A stretch of 64,000 nucleotides of DNA. Origin: Marinobacterium ramblicola (GTDB taxonomy: Bacteria; Pseudomonadota; Gammaproteobacteria; Pseudomonadales; Balneatricaceae). The position numbers and the translations under genes are program-made. This document shows positions 32,272 through 40,637 of this stretch, one piece after another. Each line of letters starts with the position of its first letter. Within the stretch, counting starts at the first letter, position 1. Below the pieces are notes generated by a model, which did not search any database, was not told where the DNA came from, and was given only the letters and a program-made list of their open reading frames with translations. The stretch spans positions 1 through 64,000 of the forward strand of contig NZ_JAHREP010000005.1 of assembly GCF_019084545.1 (NCBI RefSeq), read 5' to 3'.

Positions 32272-33465
32272 ATGATCGAACTGGGTAATCCGGCGTTCCG
32301 GCGTGCAACTCTGGCGCTGTGTCTGGGCTCCTTCATGATCTTTGCCAACGTCTACCTGACCCAGCCGCTGCTGCCGATGCTGGCCGAGGATTTCGGCATT
32401 TCGCCGCTGCTGGCGGGCTGGAGCTTCACCGTCACCACGCTGATGCTGGGGCTGTCGCTGCTGTTCTATGGTCCGTTGTCCGATGCGCTGGGGCGGCGCT
32501 CGATCATGCTGGTGACGATGAGCGGTGCGGCGTTGACTACGTTGACCCTGGCTCTGGTGCGGGACTATCAGGCCCTGCTGGGGTTGCGCGCCTTGCAGGG
32601 GATCTTTCTCGGCGGCCTGCCGGCCGTGGCGATCGCCTACATGGGGGACGAGTTTAGCAAGCGTGCCGTGGCGGTGGCCGTGGGGCTCTATATCAGCGGT
32701 AACAGTCTGGGCGGCATCGGTGGGCGGTTGATCGGCGGTTTTGTCGGTGAATGGTTGGGTTGGAGCAACGCCTTCCTGGTCATGAGCGGGGTCAGTCTGG
32801 TCTGTCTGCTGGTGTTCGCGCTGTTGCTACCGCCATCGCAGCACTTCAAGGCCACTCCGCTGCGGCCGCGGCAGATGCTGGCGGATCTGCTGCACCATCT
32901 GCGCAACCCGGTGCTGCTGCTGGTCTACATCATCGGCGGGCTAAATTTCTTTATCTTCATCAACCAGTACAGCTATATCACCTTCGTGCTGTCGGATGCG
33001 CCCTATCACCTGTCTCCGGCGCTGCTGGGTCTGCTGTTTCTGACCTATCTGACCGGCACCGTCGGTTCGACCCTGGCGGGCCGTATCGCGCTGCGTCTGG
33101 GGCAGCCGCGCTGCATGGCGCTGGGGATTTTGATTCTGATGTGCGGCTCGCTGGTCACGCTGCTGCCGGGCCTGCCCGCGATCGTGCTGGGCCTGTTTAT
33201 CAACAGTTTCGGCTTTTTCTTTGCGCACTCCAGTGCCAGTAGCTGGGTCAGCCACAATGCCGGTCGGGCCAAGGCCAGTGCCTCGTCGCTCTACCTGGTG
33301 TTCTACTACCTGGGCGCCAGCAGCGGCGGCTTCTATCTGCACCCGTTTTGGGAGGCGGCGGGTTGGCCGGGGGTCGTGGCCGGTTCGCTGTTGGTCCTAG
33401 GGCTAACTCTCGGCTGTGCACTCTGGCTGGCACGCAAGCCCAGCACCGCACTGGCTGTGGCCTGA
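32272..33465 (+). CDS. MFS transporter (YnfM-like efflux family)
   Basis: 397 residues from ATG 32272, chosen because the ribosome site GAGGAGGG lies nine bases upstream. Twelve hydrophobic segments are visible. The MFS signature between helices 2 and 3 reads GPLSDALGRRSIM, and the second half has LAGRIALRLGQPRC. It resembles the YnfM/arabinose-efflux group of drug:H+ antiporters. Control by the divergent LysR gene is likely. Substrate unknown. Confidence 0.88.
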   Translation: MIELGNPAFRRATLALCLGSFMIFANVYLTQPLLPMLAEDFGISPLLAGWSFTVTTLMLGLSLLFYGPLSDALGRRSIMLVTMSGAALTTLTLALVRDYQALLGLRALQGIFLGGLPAVAIAYMGDEFSKRAVAVAVGLYISGNSLGGIGGRLIGGFVGEWLGWSNAFLVMSGVSLVCLLVFALLLPPSQHFKATPLRPRQMLADLLHHLRNPVLLLVYIIGGLNFFIFINQYSYITFVLSDAPYHLSPALLGLLFLTYLTGTVGSTLAGRIALRLGQPRCMALGILILMCGSLVTLLPGLPAIVLGLFINSFGFFFAHSSASSWVSHNAGRAKASASSLYLVFYYLGASSGGFYLHPFWEAAGWPGVVAGSLLVLGLTLGCALWLARKPSTALAVA

Positions 33466-33517
33466 CGCCGGGGCTATGATGCGTTCAACTGACACACAGA
33501 CTTCTAAGGGAGCGGTT

Positions 33518-34180
33518 ATGGGTTACCAGCATAAGATGGCAGACGGTTCGGCGCTTGCGTTGCCGGTGGGCAAGGTGGTGTGCATTGGGCGTAACTACGC
33601 GGAACATGCGCGTGAGCTGAACAACGAGGTGCCGAGCGAACCGCTGCTGTTCATGAAACCGGCCACTGCCTTGAGCCCGATGGAGGAGCCGGTCAGGGTG
33701 CCCCGCGGTCTGGGCAGCGTCCATTTCGAGACCGAGCTGGCGGTGTTGATCGGCGAGCGCCTGAGTCATGTGGATGAGCAGGCGGCCCAGCACGCCATCG
33801 CCGGTATCGGTCTGGGGCTGGATCTGACCCTGCGCGATGTGCAGGACAAGCTGAAGGCCAAGGGTCACCCCTGGGAGCGATCCAAGGCGTTCGACGGCGC
33901 CTGTCCGCTGTCCGCCTTTCTGACGCCGGCCAGCGTCGGCGATCTGACCGATGTGCAGCTGCGTCTGAGCGTCAACGATGAGGTGCGCCAGGAGGGCAAC
34001 AGTGCGCAGATGCTGACGCCGATCCTGAAACTGATCAGCTACATCAGCCAGTGGTTTACCCTGGAGCCCGGCGATGTGGTGCTGACCGGAACGCCGGCAG
34101 GCGTCGGTGCGCTGGAGCCCGGGGATAAGCTGCGCGTCGAGATCGTCGATCTGCTGCGGGTCGACACCTGCGCAGAGTAA
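33518..34180 (+). CDS. Fumarylacetoacetate hydrolase-family protein (YcgM-like)
   Basis: 220 residues from ATG 33518 with ribosome site AAGGGAG. It is a single FAH domain of the acylpyruvate hydrolase/YcgM type. Landmarks are CIGRNYAEHARELNN, LFMKPATAL, the metal-binding HFETELAVLIG (E-x-E pattern) and TGTPAGVGALEPGD. Relatives cleave C-C bonds in acylpyruvates or act as oxaloacetate decarboxylases; the substrate cannot be told from sequence. Its 3' end overlaps the likely start of the DUF2927 gene, so the two are probably co-translated. Confidence 0.9.
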   Translation: MGYQHKMADGSALALPVGKVVCIGRNYAEHARELNNEVPSEPLLFMKPATALSPMEEPVRVPRGLGSVHFETELAVLIGERLSHVDEQAAQHAIAGIGLGLDLTLRDVQDKLKAKGHPWERSKAFDGACPLSAFLTPASVGDLTDVQLRLSVNDEVRQEGNSAQMLTPILKLISYISQWFTLEPGDVVLTGTPAGVGALEPGDKLRVEIVDLLRVDTCAE

Positions 34181-34932
34181 TACTCTGCTGCCTGCTGCTC
34201 TGCCTGCCTCTTGGTGGTAAGGCGACCGAGCGTTGGCAGCAGCCCGCCTATATTATCGATAGCCTGATCGAGGTCGGCCTGCGCGCAGAGCATGGCCCCG
34301 ACCCGATGATCCTGCGCAAGTGGCGTCAGCCATTGCAGGTCTACGTCGATCATCAGGTGGGCGACCGGGCGCTGCACGAGCAGTTGATCGACGCCCACCT
34401 GCAGCAGCTGGCGCAGATCACCGGTCACCGCATACAGCGGGTCGGCGCCAAGGCTGATGCCAATGTGGAGCTGTTGCTGCTGCGGCAGCAGGATCTGGTA
34501 CCGGTCTGGCAGAGCCGGACGGATGGTGAGCGGATTCCCCAAGGCACGCTCTGCCTGGCGCGGATCTGGACCCGCGATGGCGAGATTCGGCGGGCACTGG
34601 TGGCGATTCCGGTGGATCAGGCCAGCCTGCATGGCAAACTGGTCAGCTGTATTGTCGAAGAGCTGACGCAGATTTTGGGTTTACCCAACGATTCGGAGAG
34701 GGTGTTCCCGTCGATCTTTAATGATCGCTCCACCGACCAGCTGCTCAGCGGCCTGGACTTGATCTTGTTGAAGCTGCTCTACGACCCCCGGCTACAGCCG
34801 GGGATGGGGGTTGAGCAGGTGCGCGGGATCGGCAAGGGAGTGGTCGATGAGCTGGCGAGAAGTGGGGTGATCGCCAACGCCGCGCGGCAGGTCCGCACGG
34901 GCGAACTCTACCGGCTGCTCGGCTACCGCTGA
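34168..34932 (+). CDS. DUF2927 family exported protein (unusual start)
   Basis: 254 residues if translation begins at CTG 34168. The open frame runs back to a stop at 34126 and contains no ATG, GTG or TTG before ATG 34306, yet the sequence before 34306 is family-like (an IDSLIEVGLRAEHG stretch leading into LRKWRQPLQVYV) and begins with a signal peptide-like run (RRVILCCLLLCLPLGG). DUF2927 proteins are secreted, of unknown function; late blocks include CIVEELTQILGLPND and SIFNDRSTDQLLS. A start at 34306 would remove the signal and part of the domain. The gene overlaps the upstream hydrolase by 13 bp and ends 4 bp from eptA. Confidence 0.7.
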   Translation: MRRVILCCLLLCLPLGGKATERWQQPAYIIDSLIEVGLRAEHGPDPMILRKWRQPLQVYVDHQVGDRALHEQLIDAHLQQLAQITGHRIQRVGAKADANVELLLLRQQDLVPVWQSRTDGERIPQGTLCLARIWTRDGEIRRALVAIPVDQASLHGKLVSCIVEELTQILGLPNDSERVFPSIFNDRSTDQLLSGLDLILLKLLYDPRLQPGMGVEQVRGIGKGVVDELARSGVIANAARQVRTGELYRLLGYR

Positions 34933-34936
34933 CGGT

Positions 34937-36547
34937 TCAGCCCATGCAGCCGCGAAACAGGTCCAGCTCCGGTTTATAGACCGAGGTCTGCACCGACATC
35001 AGGCCCAGTACCGAGTGGAACAGGTTGTCGTGGCTGTAGGCCTGGTGGCGCTGCCGGGCCAGACACTCCCGGTCCAGATGCAGATCCTGACTGATACTGT
35101 CGGATAGCCAGACGAGCATCGGCACATGTTTCTGCTGCTCCGGTGCAATCAGGTAGGGTACGCCGTGCAGGAAAACGCCGGATTCGCCCAGGGACTCGCC
35201 GTGGTCCGACATATAGATCAGCGCGGTATCGTATTCGTTCTGCAGCTGCTTCAGCCGATCGATGGTCTGGGCAAGAAAATGATCGGTATACAGGATGGTG
35301 TTGTCGTAGGCGTTGACGATGCTGCCGGTATTGCAGCTCTGCAGTTCGGCACTGCTGCACACCGGTGCAAAGCGCGCGAACGCTTCCGGGTAGCGCTTGT
35401 AGTAGGCCGGACCGTGGCTGCCCTTCTGGTGCAGTACGATCACCCGGTCATGCGGCCGGTCCGAGGTCAGCTCCAGGCCACGCAACATCTCCATATCGAA
35501 GCATTCGCCGCCATCGCAGCTTGCATCCTGGATCGACTCGTAGGCGATGCGGTCGCAGGCACCCTTGCAGCCCGAGTTGTTGTCGCGCCAGAGGGCGTCG
35601 ATACCGGCATGGGCGAGCACGTCCATCAGGCCCTCGGTATAGCGCGCACTATCGCCGTCATACTCGTCCCGGCTCTGTGCGGAGAACATGCAGGGTACCG
35701 ATTCGGCAGTGCTGGTGCCGCAGGACCAGACATTGTCGAAGAAGATGACATCGCGTTGGCTCAGCTCCGGGTTGGTATTCCGGGCATAACCATTCAGGGA
35801 AAAGTTCTCGGCCCTGGCGGTCTCGCCGACGACGACCAGGGTTAGCCGGGGGCGCTCGCCCGTGTGGTTCACCTGGGCATCGGTGCCGATGCTGCGCAGG
35901 GGGCGGTCGCTCTGTGCATAAGCGCCGCTCAGGGTGCGCACGCCGTAGTACAGGTAGTTGGTCGGTACGATCAGGTGGCGTATCTCGCGATGGTTGCGAA
36001 ACAGCGAGGCAAAGCTCGGATACTGCAGCGCCAGCAGGACACCGATCAGTGCCAGACTCAGGACGCTGCTCAAACCGCGCAGTTTCAATGTTCTCCACCA
36101 GCCGTCACGAGGTAGCGAGATATGACTGACCAACAGTGCCGGCAACAGGCCGAAGATCAGCATCCAGCCGACCAGCCCCGGTGTCAACAGCTCTCGTACC
36201 TCGGCCGGGTCGGTTTCCAGCGCGTTTTGCACCATGCTCTTGTCGATCATCACGCCGTAGGCGTTCATGTAATAGCTGATACCGGCGGCACTGAGCAGAA
36301 TGACGATGGCAAGAGGTCGCATCAATGCTCGCGGAACAAGCAGTGTGAACAGCAGGTTGAGTACGGCGACAAAGAACAGGAAAAGCGCGACCAGAAAACC
36401 CGCGCCCGCCAGCCCCTCAGCCTGGGGTTGGTCCAGTACCATCCGCCACAGCGGGAGGTTGTAGGCGCCGATCAGCAGCAGCGACAGTGCCAGGGTGAAT
36501 TGATAGGTGTCGAGCTTGAGTGGTTTGACAGGCAGGCGGAACGGCAT
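34937..36547 (-). CDS. eptA: Lipid A phosphoethanolamine transferase (EptA/MCR family)
   Basis: 536 residues. Five membrane helices in the first 200 residues are followed by a periplasmic sulfatase-fold domain. The nucleophile is Thr280 in CGTSTAESVPC, flanked by the cysteines typical of EptA and MCR enzymes. The metal site is represented by VVVGETARAENFS, HQKGSHGPAYY and YMSDHGESLGE. The enzyme moves phosphoethanolamine from phosphatidylethanolamine to lipid A phosphate, lowering the surface negative charge and polymyxin binding. Upstream lies a TTAA-N7-TTAA pair resembling a PmrA box. No pmrAB-type pair is in the window. Confidence 0.9.
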   Translation of the reverse strand: MPFRLPVKPLKLDTYQFTLALSLLLIGAYNLPLWRMVLDQPQAEGLAGAGFLVALFLFFVAVLNLLFTLLVPRALMRPLAIVILLSAAGISYYMNAYGVMIDKSMVQNALETDPAEVRELLTPGLVGWMLIFGLLPALLVSHISLPRDGWWRTLKLRGLSSVLSLALIGVLLALQYPSFASLFRNHREIRHLIVPTNYLYYGVRTLSGAYAQSDRPLRSIGTDAQVNHTGERPRLTLVVVGETARAENFSLNGYARNTNPELSQRDVIFFDNVWSCGTSTAESVPCMFSAQSRDEYDGDSARYTEGLMDVLAHAGIDALWRDNNSGCKGACDRIAYESIQDASCDGGECFDMEMLRGLELTSDRPHDRVIVLHQKGSHGPAYYKRYPEAFARFAPVCSSAELQSCNTGSIVNAYDNTILYTDHFLAQTIDRLKQLQNEYDTALIYMSDHGESLGESGVFLHGVPYLIAPEQQKHVPMLVWLSDSISQDLHLDRECLARQRHQAYSHDNLFHSVLGLMSVQTSVYKPELDLFRGCMG

Positions 36548-36602
36548 CGGATACTCCGCGGACGGGACGCTATTACCAGGCCGCCAAGGCTAAGTCATAA
36601 AA

Positions 36603-36619
36603 CTTAAACCTTTCTTAAC
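36603..36619. promoter_or_regulatory. PmrA-box-like direct repeat before eptA
   Basis: CTTAAA-CCTTT-CTTAAC: two TTAA cores seven bases apart, matching the spacing of the PmrA (BasR) binding site (YTTAAK-N5-YTTAAK), although flanking positions deviate. It lies about 56-72 bp before the eptA start codon in the divergent eptA/hemJ promoter region. PmrA controls eptA in enteric bacteria; whether this host has PmrA is not shown here. Confidence 0.45.
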
Positions 36620-36713
36620 TGTCTTGTTATCACGCCATCGTGGGATGGTGTCGATCTGAATGGCATACTGGGCGTTTTCGGCCAGGGCGCGGTTAAGCGA
36701 GTAAGGAGAGAGC

Positions 36714-37127
36714 ATGCTTTGGGTCAAGGTGCTGCATATTTTGGCGATGACCAGCTGGATGGCGGGGGTCTTCTACCTGCCGCGGATATTCGTGCATTAC
36801 GTGGAGGGGCGCGCGGCGGGGCAGGATGTGACCCGGCTGGAGATCATGGCGCGCAAGCTGTACGGCTTCATGACCATCATGGCGCTGTTCACCCTGGGCT
36901 TCGGTCTTTGGCTCTGGCTGGGGTTCGGTTTCAGTGGCGGCTGGCTGCACGCCAAACTGCTGTTCGTACTCTTCCTGATCGGTTACCACGGCTGGTGCCG
37001 GGCCTATCTGAAGCAGATGCAGCGGGGTGAGCTGCGCCATAGCGGGCGCTATTTTCGGCTCTACAATGAGTTGCCGTTGCTGATCTTTGTGCCGATCCTG
37101 ATCTTGGTAGTGGTCAAACCTTTCTGA
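36714..37127 (+). CDS. hemJ: Protoporphyrinogen oxidase HemJ (CopD-like membrane protein)
   Basis: 137 residues with four predicted membrane helices. The order of conserved features matches HemJ: an early His in KVLHILAMTSWMAGVFYLPR, ARKLYGFM, WLHAKL, IGYHGWC, and the ending LYNELPLL...VVVKPF. HemJ oxidises protoporphyrinogen IX to protoporphyrin IX in the inner membrane in bacteria that lack HemG or HemY. A ribosome site AAGGAGAG precedes the ATG. It is convergent with ubiJ. Confidence 0.85.
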   Translation: MLWVKVLHILAMTSWMAGVFYLPRIFVHYVEGRAAGQDVTRLEIMARKLYGFMTIMALFTLGFGLWLWLGFGFSGGWLHAKLLFVLFLIGYHGWCRAYLKQMQRGELRHSGRYFRLYNELPLLIFVPILILVVVKPF

Positions 37128-37142
37128 TCCGAATCGGTTACC

Positions 37143-37742
37143 TCAAAGCCGGTTGATACGCGCTTCCAGGCGATCGACCGCTTCACGCAGCTCGTCCACC
37201 TCGTCGAGAAAGATATCGATCTCGACGCGGGTGGGCAGCAGGCGTGCCTCCTCCTGCAGGTACTCCTGGGTATTGAGCAGCAGCGAGCGTGCGCTGTCGC
37301 GGCCGTAGCCGCCCAGTGCGCGCAGCAAGCGAGCGGCCTCGTGTCCGGCGGCGTCGCCAAGCAGATTGCCAAGCCAGGCTTCCCAGTCGATCCGGGTGTC
37401 GGCGAGAATTTTCTGTAACCGGTGGGCGAGGGCGGCATCGCCACGCAGTTCGACCCCCTTGCCGAACAGCACCTCGTTGCCGGCGATAGGCAGGCGCGCC
37501 AGCGACAGAGCGTCACCGCTGAGGGTTACGTCCGCCTCGCCAGCGTAGTGACCGAGCAGATCGATCCCCTCCGAGTGTGGCAGCAGGAACAGCTGAAAGG
37601 CCGGTAGGCTGGCGTCGATGGCGACCACCTTGCCGCCCAGTTCGCCCAGGCGATCCAGCGTCACCGGATCCTGCGCCAGTATCCGATTCAGACTCTGCTC
37701 GGCAAATCCGAGCACTCCGGCACTGAACATCTGCAGCGGCAT
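37143..37742 (-). CDS. ubiJ: Ubiquinone biosynthesis accessory factor UbiJ (SCP2 domain)
   Basis: 199 residues. An N-terminal SCP2-type lipid-binding domain (about 15-115, with LPHSEGIDLLG and ADVTLSGDALSLARL) and a C-terminal coiled coil (LREAVDRLEARINRL) are the two parts of UbiJ. It is thought to hold the lipid tail of ubiquinone intermediates for the Ubi complex in the cytoplasm. It follows ubiE with a 29-bp gap. The usual third gene, ubiB, is not downstream; the next gene is convergent hemJ. Confidence 0.88.
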   Translation of the reverse strand: MPLQMFSAGVLGFAEQSLNRILAQDPVTLDRLGELGGKVVAIDASLPAFQLFLLPHSEGIDLLGHYAGEADVTLSGDALSLARLPIAGNEVLFGKGVELRGDAALAHRLQKILADTRIDWEAWLGNLLGDAAGHEAARLLRALGGYGRDSARSLLLNTQEYLQEEARLLPTRVEIDIFLDEVDELREAVDRLEARINRL

Positions 37743-37771
37743 GGCGGGCCTCCCGAGCTATGGCGTTGGTA

Positions 37772-38527
37772 TCAGGGTTTGATACCGGTATGCAGGGCGA
37801 CGACCCCGCCGGTCATGTTCTGGTAGCGGCAGTTGACGAAGCCGGCATCGGCCATCATCTGCTTCAGTGTTTCCTGGTCCGGGTGCATGCGGATCGACTC
37901 GGCCAGGTAGCGGTAGCTGTCGGCGTCGTTGGCGATCAGCTTGCCCATCTGCGGCAGGATGTTGAACGAGTAGAAGTCGTAGGCCTTGGTCAGCAGCGGG
38001 TTGTCGGTCTTGGAGAACTCCAGCACCATCAGCTTGCCGCCGGGTTTCAGTACCCGATTCATCGAGCGCAGCGCCGTATCCTTGTCGGTGACGTTGCGCA
38101 GGCCGAAGGCGATGGTAATGATGTCGAAGCTGTTGTCGGCAAAGGGCAGGCATTCGGCGTTGGCCTGTACATACTCGATATTACCGGCGGCGCCGGCGTT
38201 GATCAGCTTGTCACGGCCGACCTTGAGCATGGAATCGTTGATATCGGCCAGCACCACCTTGCCGGTCGGACCGACGAGGCGGGAGAACTTGCGTGTCAGG
38301 TCACCGGTACCGCCGGCGATATCGAGGATCTGCATGCCGGCGCGGGCGCCGCTCTGTTCGATGGTCAGGCGTTTCCACAGGCGGTGGACGCCACCGGACA
38401 TCAGGTCGTTCATCAGGTCGTATTTACCCGCCACGGAGTGGAATACGTCGGCAACCCGCTTGACCTTCTCGTCGACGGGTACTTCCTGATAGCCGAAATG
38501 GGTGGTGTCCTGCTTCTTCTCGCTCAT
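37772..38527 (-). CDS. ubiE: Ubiquinone/menaquinone methyltransferase UbiE
   Basis: 251 residues from ATG 38527, which matches E. coli UbiE (251) and starts with the family-like [14 protein letters not shown]; the frame opens 12 codons earlier. It is a class I SAM methyltransferase with motif [13 protein letters not shown], and [25 protein letters not shown] in the middle. It makes the C-methylation step of ubiquinone (and menaquinone where present). A 330-bp gap rich in inverted repeats separates it from the DUF971 gene upstream. Confidence 0.95.
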   Translation of the reverse strand: MSEKKQDTTHFGYQEVPVDEKVKRVADVFHSVAGKYDLMNDLMSGGVHRLWKRLTIEQSGARAGMQILDIAGGTGDLTRKFSRLVGPTGKVVLADINDSMLKVGRDKLINAGAAGNIEYVQANAECLPFADNSFDIITIAFGLRNVTDKDTALRSMNRVLKPGGKLMVLEFSKTDNPLLTKAYDFYSFNILPQMGKLIANDADSYRYLAESIRMHPDQETLKQMMADAGFVNCRYQNMTGGVVALHTGIKP

Positions 38528-38636
38528 CGTCCGCTCAATTGCCAGGTGGAAAGATGGTGGCATTGTAGCGCCGGATTGGGGGTGTTGTCCTGTTTGTACA
38601 CCACCTTCCGATCTAACTGTCAGCAGAGGTACGGGC

Positions 38637-38734
38637 CGGTGTCACCACTACTGTCTGACACGCCGTAAACCCATCCCTGGGGGCTCCGTCGCGCCATCCC
38701 TGGCGCGAAGGGTCAGCCAGTAGTGGTGACACCG
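38637..38734. repeat. Inverted repeat with 17-bp perfect arms
   Basis: CGGTGTCACCACTACTG (38637-38653) pairs perfectly with its reverse complement at 38718-38734. The enclosed segment has its own stems, CCCA-TCCC-TGGG (from 38670) and GCGCCA-TCCC-TGGCGC (38691-38706), which carry the same CATCC core as the palindromes at 29325-29428. Confidence 0.75.
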
Positions 38735-38735
38735 A

Positions 38736-38841
38736 CCACTCGAAAGAGTGGTGCCGGCTTTCCGAGGTCTCCGAGCGTATCCGGTGTCCGGATGGAGACT
38801 CACGGCGTGTCGCCATACGGATACCGGATACAAGCGACACA
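38736..38841. repeat. Second block of nested inverted repeats
   Basis: Contains a perfect hairpin CCACTC-GAAA-GAGTGG (38736-38751), the pair GTATCCGGT (38777-38785) / ACCGGATAC (38823-38831), and GTGTCGC (38807-38813) / GCGACAC (38834-38840). In addition, ACGGCGTGTC at 38802-38811 is the exact complement of GACACGCCGT at 38657-38666 in the first block, so the two blocks can pair with each other. Confidence 0.7.
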
Positions 38842-38857
38842 CCGGTCGCCTTAACGA

Positions 38858-39235
38858 TCAACCCCGCGCAATCAGCCCGTTGTCGCGGCTTTTCCCGGCG
38901 GCTTCGAGCTCGGCCAGGTAGCGCTGCCAGTAGGCGTCGCGGTCATGCGCCAGGTCGTACAGGTACTCCCAGGTGTAGAGCCCGGAGTCGTGGCCATCGT
39001 CGAAGATGATCTTCAGCGCGTAGTTGCCGGCCGGTTCGACCCCCTTGATGCCGACATGCTTCTTGCCGTGCTGCAGCACACCCTGGCCGATACCGTGTCC
39101 GCGTACCTCCGCCGAGGGGGAGAGCACGCGCAGGAACTCGGCGGTGAGTTCGAACTCGCCGTCGTCGTAGACCAGCTCCAGGGTGCGGGATTTGAGATGC
39201 AGACGGATATCGCGCGGCAGTGGAACCTCAATCAT
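38858..39235 (-). CDS. DUF971 domain protein (gamma-butyrobetaine hydroxylase-like N-terminal domain)
   Basis: 125 residues, a single DUF971 domain. The family blocks are LVYDDGEFELTAEFLRVLSPSAEV, VGIKGVEPAGNYALKIIFDDGHDSGLYTWEYLYDL. The fold is that of the small N-terminal domain of gamma-butyrobetaine hydroxylase; stand-alone versions have no settled function in proteobacteria. The position just after hslVU is widely conserved in gammaproteobacteria. It starts 57 bp after hslU and is probably in the same transcript. Confidence 0.88.
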   Translation of the reverse strand: MIEVPLPRDIRLHLKSRTLELVYDDGEFELTAEFLRVLSPSAEVRGHGIGQGVLQHGKKHVGIKGVEPAGNYALKIIFDDGHDSGLYTWEYLYDLAHDRDAYWQRYLAELEAAGKSRDNGLIARG

Positions 39236-39292
39236 GCTGAGCTCCTCGATAGGGTGGCGCAGCGACGACCGTCGCTGCGCCCGGTGACAATA

Positions 39293-40627
39293 TTAGAGAA
39301 TATAGTGACTCAGGTCCTCGTCACGGCTGACATCGCCGAGCTGGGAGTCCACGTAGGCCTTGTCGATGCTGATCCGCTCGCCGCTGCGATCGGCCGCCGA
39401 GTAGGAGAGCTCTTCGAGCAGGCGCTCCATCATCGTATGCAGGCGGCGGGCGCCAATATTCTCGGTGGTTTCGTTGACCTGGAACGCCAGCTCCGCCAGG
39501 CGGGCGATGCCGTCTTCGGTGAACTCGATATTCACCCCTTCGGTGGCCAGCAGCGCTTTGTACTGCTCGGTCAGCGACGCCTTGGGTTCGGTCAGGATGC
39601 GGCGGAAATCCTCCGGCGTCAGTGCCTGCAGCTCGACCCGGATCGGCAGGCGGCCCTGCAGCTCCGGGATCAGGTCGGACGGCCGTGCCAGGTGGAAAGC
39701 GCCGGAGGCGATGAACAGGATATGGTCGGTGCGTACCATGCCGTACTTGGTGCTGACGGTGCAGCCCTCGATCAGCGGCAGCAGGTCGCGCTGCACCCCC
39801 TCGCGGGAGACATCGGCACCGCCGCTCTCGGCACGCTTGCACACCTTGTCGATCTCGTCGAGGAACACGATGCCGTTTTGCTCGACCCGTTCCACCGCCT
39901 GCTGCTTGATCTCCTCCTCCTTGACCAGGCCGGCGGCTTCCTCGTCGGTGAGCAGCTTGAACGCCTCCTTAACCTTGATCCGGCGGCTCTGCTTGCGCCC
40001 CTGACCCAGGTTGGAGAACAGGTTCTGCAGCTGGCTGGTCATCTCCTCCATCCCCGGCGGCGACATGATCTCGACACCGACCTGGGGCTGGGCCACCTCG
40101 ATCTCGATCTCCTTGTCGTCTAGCTGCCCTTCGCGCAGCTTCTTGCGGAAGATCTGGCGGGTGGCGGAGTCGCTCTTGCTCGGCGCTTCGCTGTCGAAGC
40201 CGGTGCTGCGGGCCTGCGGCAGCAAGGCGTCGAGAATGCGCTCCTCGGCCAGCTCCTCGGCGCGGAAGCGGTGCTTCTCCATCGCCTGTTCGCGCACCAT
40301 CTTCAGCGACATCTCCACCAGATCGCGGATGATGGTCTCCACATCGCGGCCGACATAGCCCACTTCGGTAAACTTGGTCGCTTCCACCTTGATGAACGGC
40401 GCGTTGGCCAGTTTCGCCAGGCGGCGGGCGATCTCGGTCTTGCCGACCCCGGTGGGGCCGATCATCAGAATGTTTTTCGGCGTCACTTCCGGGCGCAGCT
40501 CCTCGTCGAGCTGCATCCGGCGCCAGCGGTTGCGCAGGGCGATGGCGACGGAGCGCTTGGCCTCATCCTGACCGACGATATGGCGGTTCAGCTCGGATAC
40601 GATTTCGCGTGGGGTCATGTTGGACAT
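39293..40627 (-). CDS. hslU: ATP-dependent protease ATPase subunit HslU
   Basis: 444 residues (E. coli 443). AAA+ ATPase with Walker [10 protein letters not shown] at about 59-67, the pore motif GYVGRDVE, Walker [10 protein letters not shown] and the C-terminal YIL tail that docks into HslV. It unfolds proteins and feeds them to the HslV peptidase ring. The I domain is present. It begins 10 bp after hslV, in the same operon, and is probably heat-inducible through the promoter before hslV. Confidence 0.97.
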   Translation of the reverse strand: MSNMTPREIVSELNRHIVGQDEAKRSVAIALRNRWRRMQLDEELRPEVTPKNILMIGPTGVGKTEIARRLAKLANAPFIKVEATKFTEVGYVGRDVETIIRDLVEMSLKMVREQAMEKHRFRAEELAEERILDALLPQARSTGFDSEAPSKSDSATRQIFRKKLREGQLDDKEIEIEVAQPQVGVEIMSPPGMEEMTSQLQNLFSNLGQGRKQSRRIKVKEAFKLLTDEEAAGLVKEEEIKQQAVERVEQNGIVFLDEIDKVCKRAESGGADVSREGVQRDLLPLIEGCTVSTKYGMVRTDHILFIASGAFHLARPSDLIPELQGRLPIRVELQALTPEDFRRILTEPKASLTEQYKALLATEGVNIEFTEDGIARLAELAFQVNETTENIGARRLHTMMERLLEELSYSAADRSGERISIDKAYVDSQLGDVSRDEDLSHYIL

Positions 40628-40637
40628 GGCGTTCTCC

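Larger units (their letters stand above)
38528..38857. other. Intergenic region dominated by nested inverted repeats
   Basis: 330 bp between DUF971 and ubiE, both minus strand. 38637-38841 is almost entirely self-complementary (see repeat entries). The ubiE promoter must lie here or further upstream; I see no strong sigma-70 pair. Confidence 0.6.
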
